Shown piece after piece: positions 41,391-54,251 of a stretch of DNA of 64,000 bases (position 1 is the stretch's first letter; each line of letters opens with the position of its first letter). Position numbers and translations under genes: made by a program. Below the pieces are notes generated by a model. It saw only the letters and a list, made by a program, of their open reading frames with translations, had not been told where the DNA came from and did not search any database. Source of the DNA: RYN-230 sp036497945 (lineage in GTDB: Bacteria; Actinomycetota; Actinomycetes; Streptosporangiales; Streptosporangiaceae); the NCBI GenBank assembly GCA_036497945.1, contig DASXIN010000048.1, positions 1 through 64,000 of the forward strand. The letters are read 5' to 3'.

Positions 41391-42876
41391 AGCGGGTAGT
41401 GGGGGCGATGGGGGTGGGCAGCACGGTGTCGCCGCCCAGGTACGCGTCCACCGCGGCGGCCGCGGCCCGGCCCTCGGCGATGGCCCAGACGATCAGCGAC
41501 TGGCCACGGCCCATGTCACCGGCCACGAACACACCCGGGACCGAGGTGGCGAACGCGGCGTCCCGGGCCACGTTGCCGCGCGCGTCGAAGTCGACGCCCA
41601 GGTCGGTCAGCAGCCCCTCGCGCTGCGCGCCGGTGAAGCCCATGGCCAGCAGGACGAGCTCGCAGGGCAGTTCCCGCACCGTGCCGGGGACCTCGGCGAA
41701 CCGCCCGTCGGACAGCTCGACCTCGACCAGCCGCAGCGCCCGCAGCCGCCCAGCCGAATCGCCCAGGAACGCCTGCGTGGACACGGCGTAGACCCGGTCG
41801 CCGCCCTCCTCGTGCGCGCTGGACACCCGGTAGATCATCGGGTAGGTGGGCCACGGCTGCTGGCCGGGCCGGCCAGCAGGCGGCCGGGGCATGATCTCCA
41901 GCTGGGTCACCGACCGGGCACCCTGCCGGTGCGCGGTGCCCAGGCAGTCGGCGCCGGTGTCGCCGCCGCCGATGATGACCACGTGCTTGCCCCGGGCGCT
42001 GATCGGCGGCTCCGGCACCGGCCCGGGCGACGTCGGCCCGCCGCCGGACACCAGCGACGCGGCCACCGCCCGGTTGGACTGGGGCAGGTACTCCATGGCC
42101 TGGTGCACGCCGGCCAGCGACGCGCCCGGCACCGGCAGCCCGCGGGCCACCGTGGCCCCGCCGCACAGCACCACCGCGTCGTACTCCGCGCGCAGCGCAG
42201 CGGCCGTGACATCCCGCCCGGCCAGCACCCCGCAGCGGAACACGGTACCCTCGGCCTGCATCTGCCACAGCCGCCGGTCCAGGTGCCGCTTCTCCATCTT
42301 GAACTCGGGAATGCCGTAGCGGAGCAGCCCGCCGGGGGCGTCGGCCCGCTCGAACACGGTCACCTCGTGCCCGGCCCGGGTGAGCTGCTGGGCGGCGGCC
42401 AGCCCGGCCGGCCCAGAGCCGATCACCGCCACCCGCCGGCCCACCGCCACCGCGGCCGGAGCGGGCGGCCGCGGGCCCACCCAGCCCTCGGCCCAGGCCC
42501 GGTCGATGATCTCTACCTCGACCTGCTTGATGGTCACTGGGTCGGCGTTGATGCCCAGCACGCAGGCACTCTCACAGGGCGCCGGGCAGAGCCGCCCGGT
42601 GAACTCCGGGAAGTTGTTGGTCGCGTGCAGCCGCTCCGCGGCCTCCCGCCAGTCGTGCCGCCAGACCAGGTCGTTCCACTCCGGGATCAGGTTGCCCAGC
42701 GGGCAGCCCTGGTGGCAGAACGGAATCCCGCAGTCCATGCACCGCCCGGCCTGCGCCTCCAGTGCCATCGGGGAGAAGTCGGCGTACACCTCGCGCCAGT
42801 CGCGGATCCGCACGTCTACCGGACGGCGGGCCGGCGTCTCCCGCGGTGTGCTCAGGAACCCCTTGGGGTCAGCCAT
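41380..42876 (-). CDS. gltD: Glutamate synthase small subunit
   Basis: This 498-residue NADPH-binding subunit passes electrons to GltB. Two iron-sulfur cysteine sets are near the N-terminus (CMDCGIPFCHQGCPLGN and CPAPCESACVLGIN). An FAD motif (VAVIGSGPAGLAAAQQL) and an NADPH motif (HVVIIGGGDTGADCLG) follow. It starts MADPKGFLSTPRE, the family form. It follows gltB by 18 bases and forms an operon with it. Confidence 0.95.
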   Translation of the reverse strand: MADPKGFLSTPRETPARRPVDVRIRDWREVYADFSPMALEAQAGRCMDCGIPFCHQGCPLGNLIPEWNDLVWRHDWREAAERLHATNNFPEFTGRLCPAPCESACVLGINADPVTIKQVEVEIIDRAWAEGWVGPRPPAPAAVAVGRRVAVIGSGPAGLAAAQQLTRAGHEVTVFERADAPGGLLRYGIPEFKMEKRHLDRRLWQMQAEGTVFRCGVLAGRDVTAAALRAEYDAVVLCGGATVARGLPVPGASLAGVHQAMEYLPQSNRAVAASLVSGGGPTSPGPVPEPPISARGKHVVIIGGGDTGADCLGTAHRQGARSVTQLEIMPRPPAGRPGQQPWPTYPMIYRVSSAHEEGGDRVYAVSTQAFLGDSAGRLRALRLVEVELSDGRFAEVPGTVRELPCELVLLAMGFTGAQREGLLTDLGVDFDARGNVARDAAFATSVPGVFVAGDMGRGQSLIVWAIAEGRAAAAAVDAYLGGDTVLPTPIAPTTRSMA

Positions 42877-42894
42877 CGCTAGTTAACCCCCTGC

Positions 42895-47547
<4,653 letters not shown>

Positions 47548-47644
47548 CCGCACTCCTGTCGTCCGATCCGGATCTGCGTTCTCGCATGCGGTCGGGACGA
47601 CGTTGGCCCTGCCACGGAACCCGCTGAGCGCGGTGTGGCTTCCC

Positions 47645-47686
47645 CGAGCTAGAGCTCGTAGGTTACACGGAGATTACGCCACCAGG
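47645..47686 (-). promoter_or_regulatory. Candidate gltB promoter with a palindrome
   Basis: On the reverse strand, TTGACC lies near 47686 and TAACCT at 47665-47660, with a 19-base spacer (longer than ideal). A perfect palindrome CGAGCT-AG-AGCTCG at 47645-47658 covers the expected transcription start, which suits a repressor site. It is assigned by eye. Confidence 0.35.
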
Positions 47687-47770
47687 TCAATCATCCCCGC
47701 CTGATGCGGTTCGCGAAACACCTGACCCGCTGGAAACATCCGCTTCGTGCAAAATTTGCGCTCTGGGTGT

Positions 47771-47817
47771 GCCCGCGGGGCGGCACCGGCAAACCCAGCA
47801 GTCAGCCCCGCGCGGGC
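47771..47817 (-). terminator. Terminator hairpin at the trpA end
   Basis: GCCCCGCGCGGGC (47805-47817, in the last codons of trpA) pairs with GCCCGCGGGGC (47771-47781), with a two-base bulge. It would end the trp operon before the gltB promoter. Confidence 0.5.
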
Positions 47818-48614
47818 GCGGCCGAGCGGACCCCGGCGGCCAGTTCGGCGGCCAGTTCGCGCACCGCGGCTAGCCCGGCCGCCGCGTCCGGCGCGGCCAG
47901 CAGTCGCTGCACGAACGCCGACCCGACGATGACACCGTCGGCGAAGCCGGCCACCTGCGCGGCCTGGCCGCCGTCGCGCACCCCCAGGCCCACCGCGACC
48001 GGCAGGCTGGTGACCTCCCTGACCCGGCCGACCAACCCGGCCGCCGCCGAGCCGACCGCGTCCCGGGCCCCGGTCGTGCCCATCAGCGACGCCGCGTAGA
48101 CGAAGCCGCGGCAGGCCGCGGTGATCCGCGCGATCCGCTCGCCCGACGAACTCGGCGCCACCAGGAAGACCCGGTCCAGCCCGTGCTCGTCCGCGGCGGA
48201 CAGCCATTCCCCGGCCTCTTCCGGCGGCAGGTCCGGAGTGATCAGGCCGGCCCCGCCGGCCGAAGCCAGGTCGGCGGCGAAGGACGTGACGCCATAGTGA
48301 TCCACTGGATTCCAGTACGTCATGACCAGCAGCGGAACGCCGGTACCCGCGACTGCCTCGACCGTGCGCAGCACGTCGGTCACCCGGGTCCCGGCGGCTA
48401 GCGCCCGCTGCGTGGCTTCCTGGATGACCGGGCCGTCCATCAGCGGGTCGGAGTAGGGCAGGCCGATCTCCAGCACATCCGCGCCGGACTCGGCCATCGC
48501 CACCGCGGCCTCGATCGCGCCGTCCACCGAGGGGAAGCCGGCCGGCAGGTAGCCGACCAGCGCGGCCCGGCCCTCGGCCGCCGCCTTCTCGAACGCGGTG
48601 CTCACCGCCGTCAT
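47802..48614 (-). CDS. trpA: Tryptophan synthase alpha subunit
   Basis: This 270-residue subunit cleaves indole-3-glycerol phosphate to indole. Catalytic residues are in LEIGLPYSDPLMDGPVIQ (Glu and Asp). VLLVMTYWNPVDHYGV and VGLGVRDGGQAAQVAGFADGVIVGSAFV are family blocks of the TIM barrel. The start overlaps the trpB stop (ATGA). It is the last gene of the trpC-trpB-trpA block. Confidence 0.95.
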   Translation of the reverse strand: MTAVSTAFEKAAAEGRAALVGYLPAGFPSVDGAIEAAVAMAESGADVLEIGLPYSDPLMDGPVIQEATQRALAAGTRVTDVLRTVEAVAGTGVPLLVMTYWNPVDHYGVTSFAADLASAGGAGLITPDLPPEEAGEWLSAADEHGLDRVFLVAPSSSGERIARITAACRGFVYAASLMGTTGARDAVGSAAAGLVGRVREVTSLPVAVGLGVRDGGQAAQVAGFADGVIVGSAFVQRLLAAPDAAAGLAAVRELAAELAAGVRSAAPARG

Positions 48615-49867
48615 GTGGCCGCACCCGGGTCCAGGTGGCCGAACCAGCGGCCCGCGATGCCGACGTCCTTGTCCCCCCGGCCAGACAGGTTAACCAGCAG
48701 CAGTGCGCCCGGGTCCAGTTCCCCGGCCACCTGCAGGGCGCCGGCCAGGGCGTGCGCCGACTCGATAGCCGGGATGATGCCCTCGGTCTGGCACAGCAGC
48801 GAGAACGCGTCCATCGCCTGCTGGTCGGAGACCGCCCGGTAGCTGGCCCGGCCGGTGTCGTGCAGCCAGGAGTGCTCCGGGCCGACACCGGGGTAGTCCA
48901 GCCCGGCCGACACCGAGTGGGTGGGCAGCGTCTGCCCGTCGGCGTCCTGCAAGAGATAGGTGCGCATGCCGTGGATGATCCCGGCCGACCCGGCCACCAG
49001 GGTGGCCGCGTTATGCCCGCTCTCCGGGCCGTCGCCGCCCGCCTCGCAGCCGATCAGCCGCACCGTCTCGTCTGGGATGAAACTGTGGAACACCCCGATG
49101 GCGTTCGAGCCGCCGCCCACGCAGGCGATCACCGCGTCCGGCAGCCGGCCGGTCATGGCCAGCACCTGCGCCCGGGCCTCCACCCCGATGATCCGCTGGA
49201 AGTCGCGCACCATGGTCGGGAACGGGTCCGGGCCCATCACCGAGCCGATGCAGTAGTGCGTCGTCTCGACCGTGGTCACCCAGTCGCGGAACGCCTCGTT
49301 GATGGCGTCCTTGAGGGTCCGGCTGCCCGTCGCGACCGGCACCACCTCGGCGCCGAGCAGCCGCATCCGGGCCACGTTCAGCGCCTGCCGCTCGGTGTCC
49401 TCCTCGCCCATGTAGACCACGCAGTCCAGGCCGAGCAGCGCACACGCGGTCGCGGTGGCCACACCGTGCTGGCCGGCCCCGGTCTCGGCGATCATCCGCC
49501 GCTTGCCCATCCGCTTGGTGAGCAGCGCCTGGCCCAGCACATTGTTGATCTTGTGTGAGCCGGTGTGCGCCAGGTCCTCCCGCTTGAGCAGGATCCGGCA
49601 GTCCCCGGCCCGGGCGGCGAACCGCGGCACCTCGGTGACCAGGGTGGGCCGTCCGGCGTACCCGGTGAGCAGGGCGGTGAGGTCGGCCTGGAACGCCGGG
49701 TCGGCCGTGGCCGACGCATATTCGCGGGCCAGTTCGGCCAGCGCGGACATCAGCGCCTCGGGCGCGAACCGGCCGCCGTACGGGCCGAAGTGCCCCGCCT
49801 GGCTCTTCCGAATCGCCGCCCCGGGCGCGGTGGCGGACGTGGCGGGCGCGGCCGCCGGTCCGGTCAT
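48611..49867 (-). CDS. trpB: Tryptophan synthase beta subunit
   Basis: This 418-residue PLP enzyme joins indole and serine. It begins (after ~20 extra residues) with GPYGGRFAPEALM, and the PLP Lys lies in KREDLAHTGSHKINN. The phosphate cup GGGSNAIG and the monovalent-cation region SAGLDYPGVGPEH are present. It overlaps trpC upstream and trpA downstream by 4 bases each, so the three are translated in step. Confidence 0.95.
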   Translation of the reverse strand: MTGPAAAPATSATAPGAAIRKSQAGHFGPYGGRFAPEALMSALAELAREYASATADPAFQADLTALLTGYAGRPTLVTEVPRFAARAGDCRILLKREDLAHTGSHKINNVLGQALLTKRMGKRRMIAETGAGQHGVATATACALLGLDCVVYMGEEDTERQALNVARMRLLGAEVVPVATGSRTLKDAINEAFRDWVTTVETTHYCIGSVMGPDPFPTMVRDFQRIIGVEARAQVLAMTGRLPDAVIACVGGGSNAIGVFHSFIPDETVRLIGCEAGGDGPESGHNAATLVAGSAGIIHGMRTYLLQDADGQTLPTHSVSAGLDYPGVGPEHSWLHDTGRASYRAVSDQQAMDAFSLLCQTEGIIPAIESAHALAGALQVAGELDPGALLLVNLSGRGDKDVGIAGRWFGHLDPGAAT

Positions 49868-50673
49868 CCGCGGTCCCCGCGCAGCGCCGGGTGTGAGCCC
49901 GCGGTGACCAGGTCGGCCACCGCGCTACGCGGGTCCTTGCCGGTGACCAGGCTCTCCCCCACCAGCACCGCGTCCGCCCCGGCCGCGGCGTAGGCGAGCA
50001 GGTCATGCGGCCCGCGGACACCGGACTCGGCGATCTTGACGATGCCCTCCGGGACCAGCGGGGCCAGCCGGCTGAACACGCCGCGGTCCACCTCCAGGGT
50101 GGCCAGGTTCCGCGCGTTGATGCCGATGATCTGCGCTCCGGCGTCTACCGCCCGGTCCAGCTCGTCTTCGGTGTGCACCTCGACCAGCGGGACCAGCCCG
50201 ATCGAGGCGGCCCGTTCGACCAGCGAGATGAGCGCGTTCTGCTCCAGCCCGGCCACGATCAGCAGCACCAGGTCGGCGCCGTGCGCCCGGGCCTCCCACA
50301 GCTGGTAGGAGCTGACCACGAAGTCCTTCTGCAGCACCGGGACGGCGACCACCGCGCGCACCGCGGCCAGGTCCTCCAGGCTGCCGCCGAACTTGCGCGG
50401 CTCGGTCAGCACGCTGATCACGCTGGCCCCGCCGGCCTCGTAGTCCATGGCCAGCGCGGCCGGGTCGGCGATAGCCGCCATCGCGCCCTTGGACGGGCTG
50501 GCCCGCTTGACTTCGGCGATGACCACTACATCCTCGCCGCGCAGCGCGGGCATCGGGTCCTTGGGCGATGGCGCACGCCCGGCCATGTCCTTGAGCTGGT
50601 CCAGCGTGACATCCCGCTGCCGGGCAGCGAGATCGGCGCGGACTCCGTCAAGGATCTCGTTGAGCACGCTCAC
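49864..50673 (-). CDS. trpC: Indole-3-glycerol phosphate synthase
   Basis: This 269-residue TIM-barrel enzyme converts CdRP to indole-3-glycerol phosphate. Family blocks: VVIAEVKRASPSKGAM (catalytic Lys), VLQKDFVVSSYQLWEA, GINARNLATLEVD and IAESGVRGP. A GTG start at 50673 (VSVLNEILDGVRADLAARQ) matches homologues. The frame extends to 50721, but the extra residues are basic and unrelated. There is no trpF; PriA at 55.5 kb probably supplies that step. Confidence 0.95.
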   Translation of the reverse strand: MSVLNEILDGVRADLAARQRDVTLDQLKDMAGRAPSPKDPMPALRGEDVVVIAEVKRASPSKGAMAAIADPAALAMDYEAGGASVISVLTEPRKFGGSLEDLAAVRAVVAVPVLQKDFVVSSYQLWEARAHGADLVLLIVAGLEQNALISLVERAASIGLVPLVEVHTEDELDRAVDAGAQIIGINARNLATLEVDRGVFSRLAPLVPEGIVKIAESGVRGPHDLLAYAAAGADAVLVGESLVTGKDPRSAVADLVTAGSHPALRGDRG

Positions 50674-50790
50674 GCGACTTCGCAGTCCCCTCCGGGCCCT
50701 TGTCTTGGTTTGCTTGCGCACCCGATGGTAGCGAGACTGTCTCTGTGTGCCGGCGGGCCCCCTCGCCGGAGGATCGCTACCCGGTGCCTG

Positions 50791-51210
50791 CTAACCGGGG
50801 CCAGTCTCGCCGAGCGGCTCCTCGGCCAGGGCTTCCCCGCCCGGCTGGGGTGCGGAGCCGTAGGCCCGGGCGACCGCGGGATGAATGAGCACCGCGGCGG
50901 TGATGATGGCCAGCAGCGTGCCGCCGACGTACCGGGCGGTCATGAATCGAAGCACGCCGAACAGCACCAGGGCGCTTTCCGCGGCCAGCGCGGCCACCCA
51001 CACCGCGTGGCTGCTAGTCCGGCTGGCCACCGCCAGCCCACACAGCACGGCCACGATGGCCAGGGTGAACAGGATCGACGGCAGGTGCCGCTTGCTGAAG
51101 AACAGCCCGATCGCGGCGGCCACCGCGGCCTGCGCCACGATCAGCCTGGTGACCAGCCGGACGAGCGTGCCGCGCTGCTCATCCGGGCTCGCCGGGCGAT
51201 TCTCTGACAT
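50791..51210 (-). CDS. Small integral membrane protein of the trp cluster
   Basis: This 139-residue protein has four probable transmembrane helices (VTRLIVAQAAVAAAIGLFF, SILFTLAIVAVLCGLAVA, AVWVAALAAESALVLFGVL, GTLLAIITAAVLIHPAVA). It is a conserved actinomycete type, always found near trp genes in my experience of such clusters, but of unknown function. The ATG at 51210 is just 5 bases beyond the stop of the TIGR02234 gene. The long frame upstream is a repeat shadow. Confidence 0.75.
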   Translation of the reverse strand: MSENRPASPDEQRGTLVRLVTRLIVAQAAVAAAIGLFFSKRHLPSILFTLAIVAVLCGLAVASRTSSHAVWVAALAAESALVLFGVLRFMTARYVGGTLLAIITAAVLIHPAVARAYGSAPQPGGEALAEEPLGETGPG

Positions 51211-51215
51211 GAGCG

Positions 51216-52061
51216 TCAGAGTAACCCGGTTCGCGCCGCGCCGCTGGTCCCTGGCCGGTTTGGATCCTGCGGCTGACCAGCCTCGCTGCGCGCCGCGAAG
51301 CGGCGACCGGGAGGCCCTGAGGGGTCGTCCCCCCGCTTGCCGCGGCGCTTGCCGCCGCTCGGCGCGGAGCGGCGATCGGGGGGCTCCGGGTGGTCGTCCC
51401 CCCGGGCAGACACCGTGGGGTCGATGCCCTGGCTCAGTGCCTCCCATAGGGTGGCCGGGTCGGTCCCGGGCGGCGGGCGCCGCCCTCCCGTCCGGTCGGC
51501 CGGCCGGTCGTACCGGCTGGACATGACCGGCCAGCGGGCGCCCCGCCAGGCGGCCAGCAGCCCGGCCGCGACGATGAGCAGCGCACCGGCCAGCGCCACC
51601 CAGCGCCACGGGAACGCGGCCATTGTGACGTGGCTGGCCAGGCTGATCCCGGCCACCCCGCCGCCCGGGGTGGTGCCGCCGCCGACCGTGCTCCCGCCCG
51701 GCACCGAACTGGCCGTGCCCGCCGAACCGGTCACCGCGCCGCGCACCTGGGCGTCGGTCACCGGCATGCTCAGCGCCACGATGATGGCCACGCCGAACAC
51801 GGCCAGCACGCCGCCGACCAGCCGCCGGGCCAGCCGCCGGGTGGCCACCAGGGCAGCCAGGCCGGCCAGCGCGGCCAGGCCGAGCGCGCCGGCCGCGGGC
51901 AGCAGGTCCTGGCCGCGCACCACGGCGGTGCTGGCCGGCAGCGGGCGCGGCTGAACGGTCAGCACCCGGGCCCAGTCCTGCCGGACCGCGATGAGCACCA
52001 CCGCCGCGCCCACCGCACCGAGCAGCAGCGTGCCGAGGTACTCCCGCCGCGGTGACCTCAA
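51216..52061 (-). CDS. Trp biosynthesis-associated membrane protein (TIGR02234)
   Basis: This 281-residue protein matches the TIGR02234 family, found only beside trp genes in actinomycetes. It shows an N-terminal helix (LGTLLLGAVGAAVVLIAVRQDW), LPAAGALGLAALAGLAAL and AFPWRWVALAGALLIVAAG. The family normally ends soon after TLWEALSQGIDPT. Here ~60 further residues follow, of which most are encoded by antisense repeat A3. Function is unknown. The TTG start overlaps the hisI stop (TTGA). Confidence 0.88.
   Translation of the reverse strand: MRSPRREYLGTLLLGAVGAAVVLIAVRQDWARVLTVQPRPLPASTAVVRGQDLLPAAGALGLAALAGLAALVATRRLARRLVGGVLAVFGVAIIVALSMPVTDAQVRGAVTGSAGTASSVPGGSTVGGGTTPGGGVAGISLASHVTMAAFPWRWVALAGALLIVAAGLLAAWRGARWPVMSSRYDRPADRTGGRRPPPGTDPATLWEALSQGIDPTVSARGDDHPEPPDRRSAPSGGKRRGKRGDDPSGPPGRRFAARSEAGQPQDPNRPGTSGAARTGLL
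51291..51414 (+). repeat. Dispersed repeat family A, copy A3
   Basis: A partial unit (51291-51334) precedes a full unit (51341-51414): GCGGCGCTT-GCCGCCGC, CTCGGCGCGGAGCGGCGATC, a G-run/C-run hairpin and CCCCCCGGGCAGACACCG. The order and partial-plus-full arrangement match A1. Here it is antisense to the host gene, so a different peptide (DDHPEPPDRRSAPSGGKR) is encoded. Confidence 0.8.
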
Positions 52062-52435
52062 CCCGACACCACCACCACCGCCGGCAGCGGAGCGGCGTCG
52101 AAGCAGGTCCGGTCGCCGCTGTGGCAGGCCCCGCCGACCTGGTCCACCTTGACCAGCAGGGTGTCCCCGTCGCAGTCCAGGGCGACCGACTTGACCTGCT
52201 GGGTGTGCCCGGAGGTCTCGCCCTTGACCCAGTACTCCTGGCGGCTGCGCGACCAGTACGTGCAGCGCCCGGTGGTCAGCGTGCGGTGCAGCGCCTCATC
52301 GTCCATCCAGCCGACCATCAGTACCTCACCGGTGTCGTACTGCTGGGCTACCGCGGGGACCAGCCCGGCCGCGTCCCGCTTCAGCCGGGCCGCGATCTCC
52401 GGGTCGAGCCGGGACGGACTGCGGGGATCGCTCAC
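52058..52435 (-). CDS. hisI: Phosphoribosyl-AMP cyclohydrolase
   Basis: This 125-residue enzyme performs the third step of histidine synthesis. It shows EVLMVGWMDDEAL, GRCTYWSRSRQEYWVKGETSG, DCDGDTLLVKVDQ and ACHSGDRTCF, with the zinc-binding cysteines. The GTG at 52435 has GAGGG five bases upstream and gives the normal N-terminus. It is separated from the main his operon by two genes and lies instead at the head of the trp block. Confidence 0.93.
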   Translation of the reverse strand: MSDPRSPSRLDPEIAARLKRDAAGLVPAVAQQYDTGEVLMVGWMDDEALHRTLTTGRCTYWSRSRQEYWVKGETSGHTQQVKSVALDCDGDTLLVKVDQVGGACHSGDRTCFDAAPLPAVVVVSG

Positions 52436-52588
52436 CGTGCCCTCACCACACTGTTCATGGCCATATCCTCTCAGCTTCCCCGCACCGCTTCCCGGCACTG
52501 CTACTTTCCCCGGGGGTTCACCAGCACCGGGCCGGGCCGGGTAGCGCAGCCCATTCCGCTGCCGGCCCGCGGTGGTTACCATCGCGGG

Positions 52589-53242
52589 ATGACCCTCGCC
52601 CGCGATGAGCGCCTAGCCCTCTGCGCGCTGCTCGATCAGACCGGCCCGCACGCGCTCACGCTATGCGACGGCTGGACAACCCTCGACCTGGCCGCCCATC
52701 TGGTGCTGCGGGAGCGCCGGCTAGATGCCGCGGCCGGCATCGTGGTCCGCCCGCTGGCCGGGTACACCCGGCGGGTGCAGCGCACCCTGGCCCGGCGCGG
52801 CTCGTTCAGCAGCCTGGTCGCGGCCATCCGCAACGGGCCGCCCCGGCTCTCCCCGTTCAGCCTGCCCGGCGTGGACGAGCGGGCCAACCTGGTCGAGTTT
52901 TTCGTGCATCACGAGGACGTCCGCCGCGGCGAGCCGGACTGGCCGGAGCGCAAGGTGACCCCCGCGCTGTCCGAAGCGCTCTGGCGGCGGCTCAGCATGG
53001 CCCGGTTCGTGCTGCGCAAGGCCCCGGTCGGGGTGGAACTGGTCCGCGATGACATCGGCCCGGACCCAGCCGGGGCGCGAGTGCGGATCACCGCCAGGGC
53101 ACGCACGCCGGTGGTCACCGTCACCGGCAGCCCGGCCGAGCTCACGCTGTGGGCGCTCGGCCGGACCGCGGCCGCGCAGGTGCGGCTGGACGGCGCCGAT
53201 GCCGCGCTGCGCCGGCTGACCGAGATCCGCTGGCGGATCTGA
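52589..53242 (+). CDS. TIGR03085 family metal-binding protein (DinB/mycothiol type)
   Basis: This 217-residue protein starts with a DinB-like helical domain (DERLALCALLDQTGPHALTLCDGWTTLDLAAHLVLRERR) with a possible metal His in AAHLVLRE, and EFFVHHEDVRRGEP further on with two more His. This matches the TIGR03085 family, related to mycothiol-dependent enzymes. Its substrate is unknown. The start at 52589 lacks an obvious ribosome site, and it is divergent from hisI. The last codons form an inverted repeat. Confidence 0.85.
   Translation: MTLARDERLALCALLDQTGPHALTLCDGWTTLDLAAHLVLRERRLDAAAGIVVRPLAGYTRRVQRTLARRGSFSSLVAAIRNGPPRLSPFSLPGVDERANLVEFFVHHEDVRRGEPDWPERKVTPALSEALWRRLSMARFVLRKAPVGVELVRDDIGPDPAGARVRITARARTPVVTVTGSPAELTLWALGRTAAAQVRLDGADAALRRLTEIRWRI
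53223..53240 (+). terminator. Short perfect inverted repeat at the TIGR03085 stop
   Basis: AGATCCGC-TG-GCGGATCT is a perfect 8-bp inverted repeat with a two-base loop that spans the final codons. It is a weak terminator candidate. Confidence 0.3.
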
Positions 53243-53266
53243 GCGGTCCACGCCGCCAAGAGTTAC

Positions 53267-53280
53267 ACCTGGTACCAGGT
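53267..53280. promoter_or_regulatory. 14-bp palindrome upstream of ppgK
   Basis: ACCTGGTACCAGGT is a perfect palindrome in the 243-base gap between the TIGR03085 gene and ppgK. It has the form of a dimeric repressor site. No second copy was seen in the window. Confidence 0.4.
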
Positions 53281-53485
53281 ACCCCAACACGCGGAAACAT
53301 CCGGACAAGCGTGACAATCCGGACGGAGCCGTTCGCTGTCCGGCGCGGCGGGGCACACCATGGGAGAGCCTGCCTGCGTGGCCGCACCGTGCAAGGGTAA
53401 GGCGTAGTGGTTCAGGCCCCGGCGTGCCGGGGCAGGGCGTGGCTTGGCCGCGCCGGGGTCGGATGAGCCGAATGGAGGCTACGCA

Positions 53486-54250
53486 GTGCAGGTACTCGGC
53501 ATCGATATTGGCGGCTCCGGGATCAAGGCAGCTCCTGTGGACACCAAACCGGGCAAGCTGCTCGCCGAGCGGGTCAAGCTGGAAACCCCCCAGCCGGCCG
53601 TGCCCGGCGCGGTGGCCAAGACGGTCGGCCAGTTGGTGGAGGCGTTCAGCTGGACCGGGCCGACCGGCATCACGTTCCCCGGCGTGGTGGTGGACGGGAA
53701 GACGCTGACCGCCGCCAACCTGGACCCGGCCTGGATCGGGCTGGACACGCGTGCCCTGTTCAGCAAAGTCACCGGGCTGAGCACGACACTGATCAACGAC
53801 GCCGACGCGGCCGGCCTGGCCGAGATGTCCTTCGGCGCGGGAGCCGGGCAGCAGGGCACGGTGCTGATGGTGACGTTCGGCACCGGAATCGGCAGCGCGC
53901 TGTTCCGGGCCGGCCTGCTGGTGCCCAATACCGAGTTCGGCCACATCGAGATCCGCGGCCGGGACGCCGAGCACCGCGCCTCGGAGCGGGCCAAGGAGCA
54001 GCACGCCCTGAGCTGGGAGAAGTGGGCCGAGCGGGTGGACGAGTACCTGCACGCCATGGAGCGGCTGACCGCCCCGGACCTGATCATCATCGGCGGCGGG
54101 ATCAGCCGGAAGGCGGACAGGTTCCTGCCTCTCCTGACTGGCCTGCGAGCCACCGTGGTGCCCGCCGCGCTGCACAACGACGCCGGCATCGTCGGCGCCG
54201 GGCTGGCGGCCGGCCTGACCCAGCCGGCCCGTGCTGGGCGGCCGGCCTGA
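53486..54250 (+). CDS. ppgK: Polyphosphate glucokinase
   Basis: This 254-residue ROK-family kinase phosphorylates glucose with polyphosphate or ATP; it is typical of actinomycetes. It starts VQVLGIDIGGSGIKAAPVD and has TGITFPGVVVDG, INDADAAGLAEMSFG, MVTFGTGIGSALF and LIIIGGGISRKAD. GGAGG eight bases upstream supports the GTG at 53486. It converges tightly with hisF (one base between stops). Confidence 0.94.
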   Translation: MQVLGIDIGGSGIKAAPVDTKPGKLLAERVKLETPQPAVPGAVAKTVGQLVEAFSWTGPTGITFPGVVVDGKTLTAANLDPAWIGLDTRALFSKVTGLSTTLINDADAAGLAEMSFGAGAGQQGTVLMVTFGTGIGSALFRAGLLVPNTEFGHIEIRGRDAEHRASERAKEQHALSWEKWAERVDEYLHAMERLTAPDLIIIGGGISRKADRFLPLLTGLRATVVPAALHNDAGIVGAGLAAGLTQPARAGRPA

Positions 54251-54251
54251 C

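Noticed and set aside
50674..50790. Possible trp attenuator upstream of trpC
   Set aside because: I read the leader for a short peptide with Trp codons and found none; the only inverted repeat is 5 bp.
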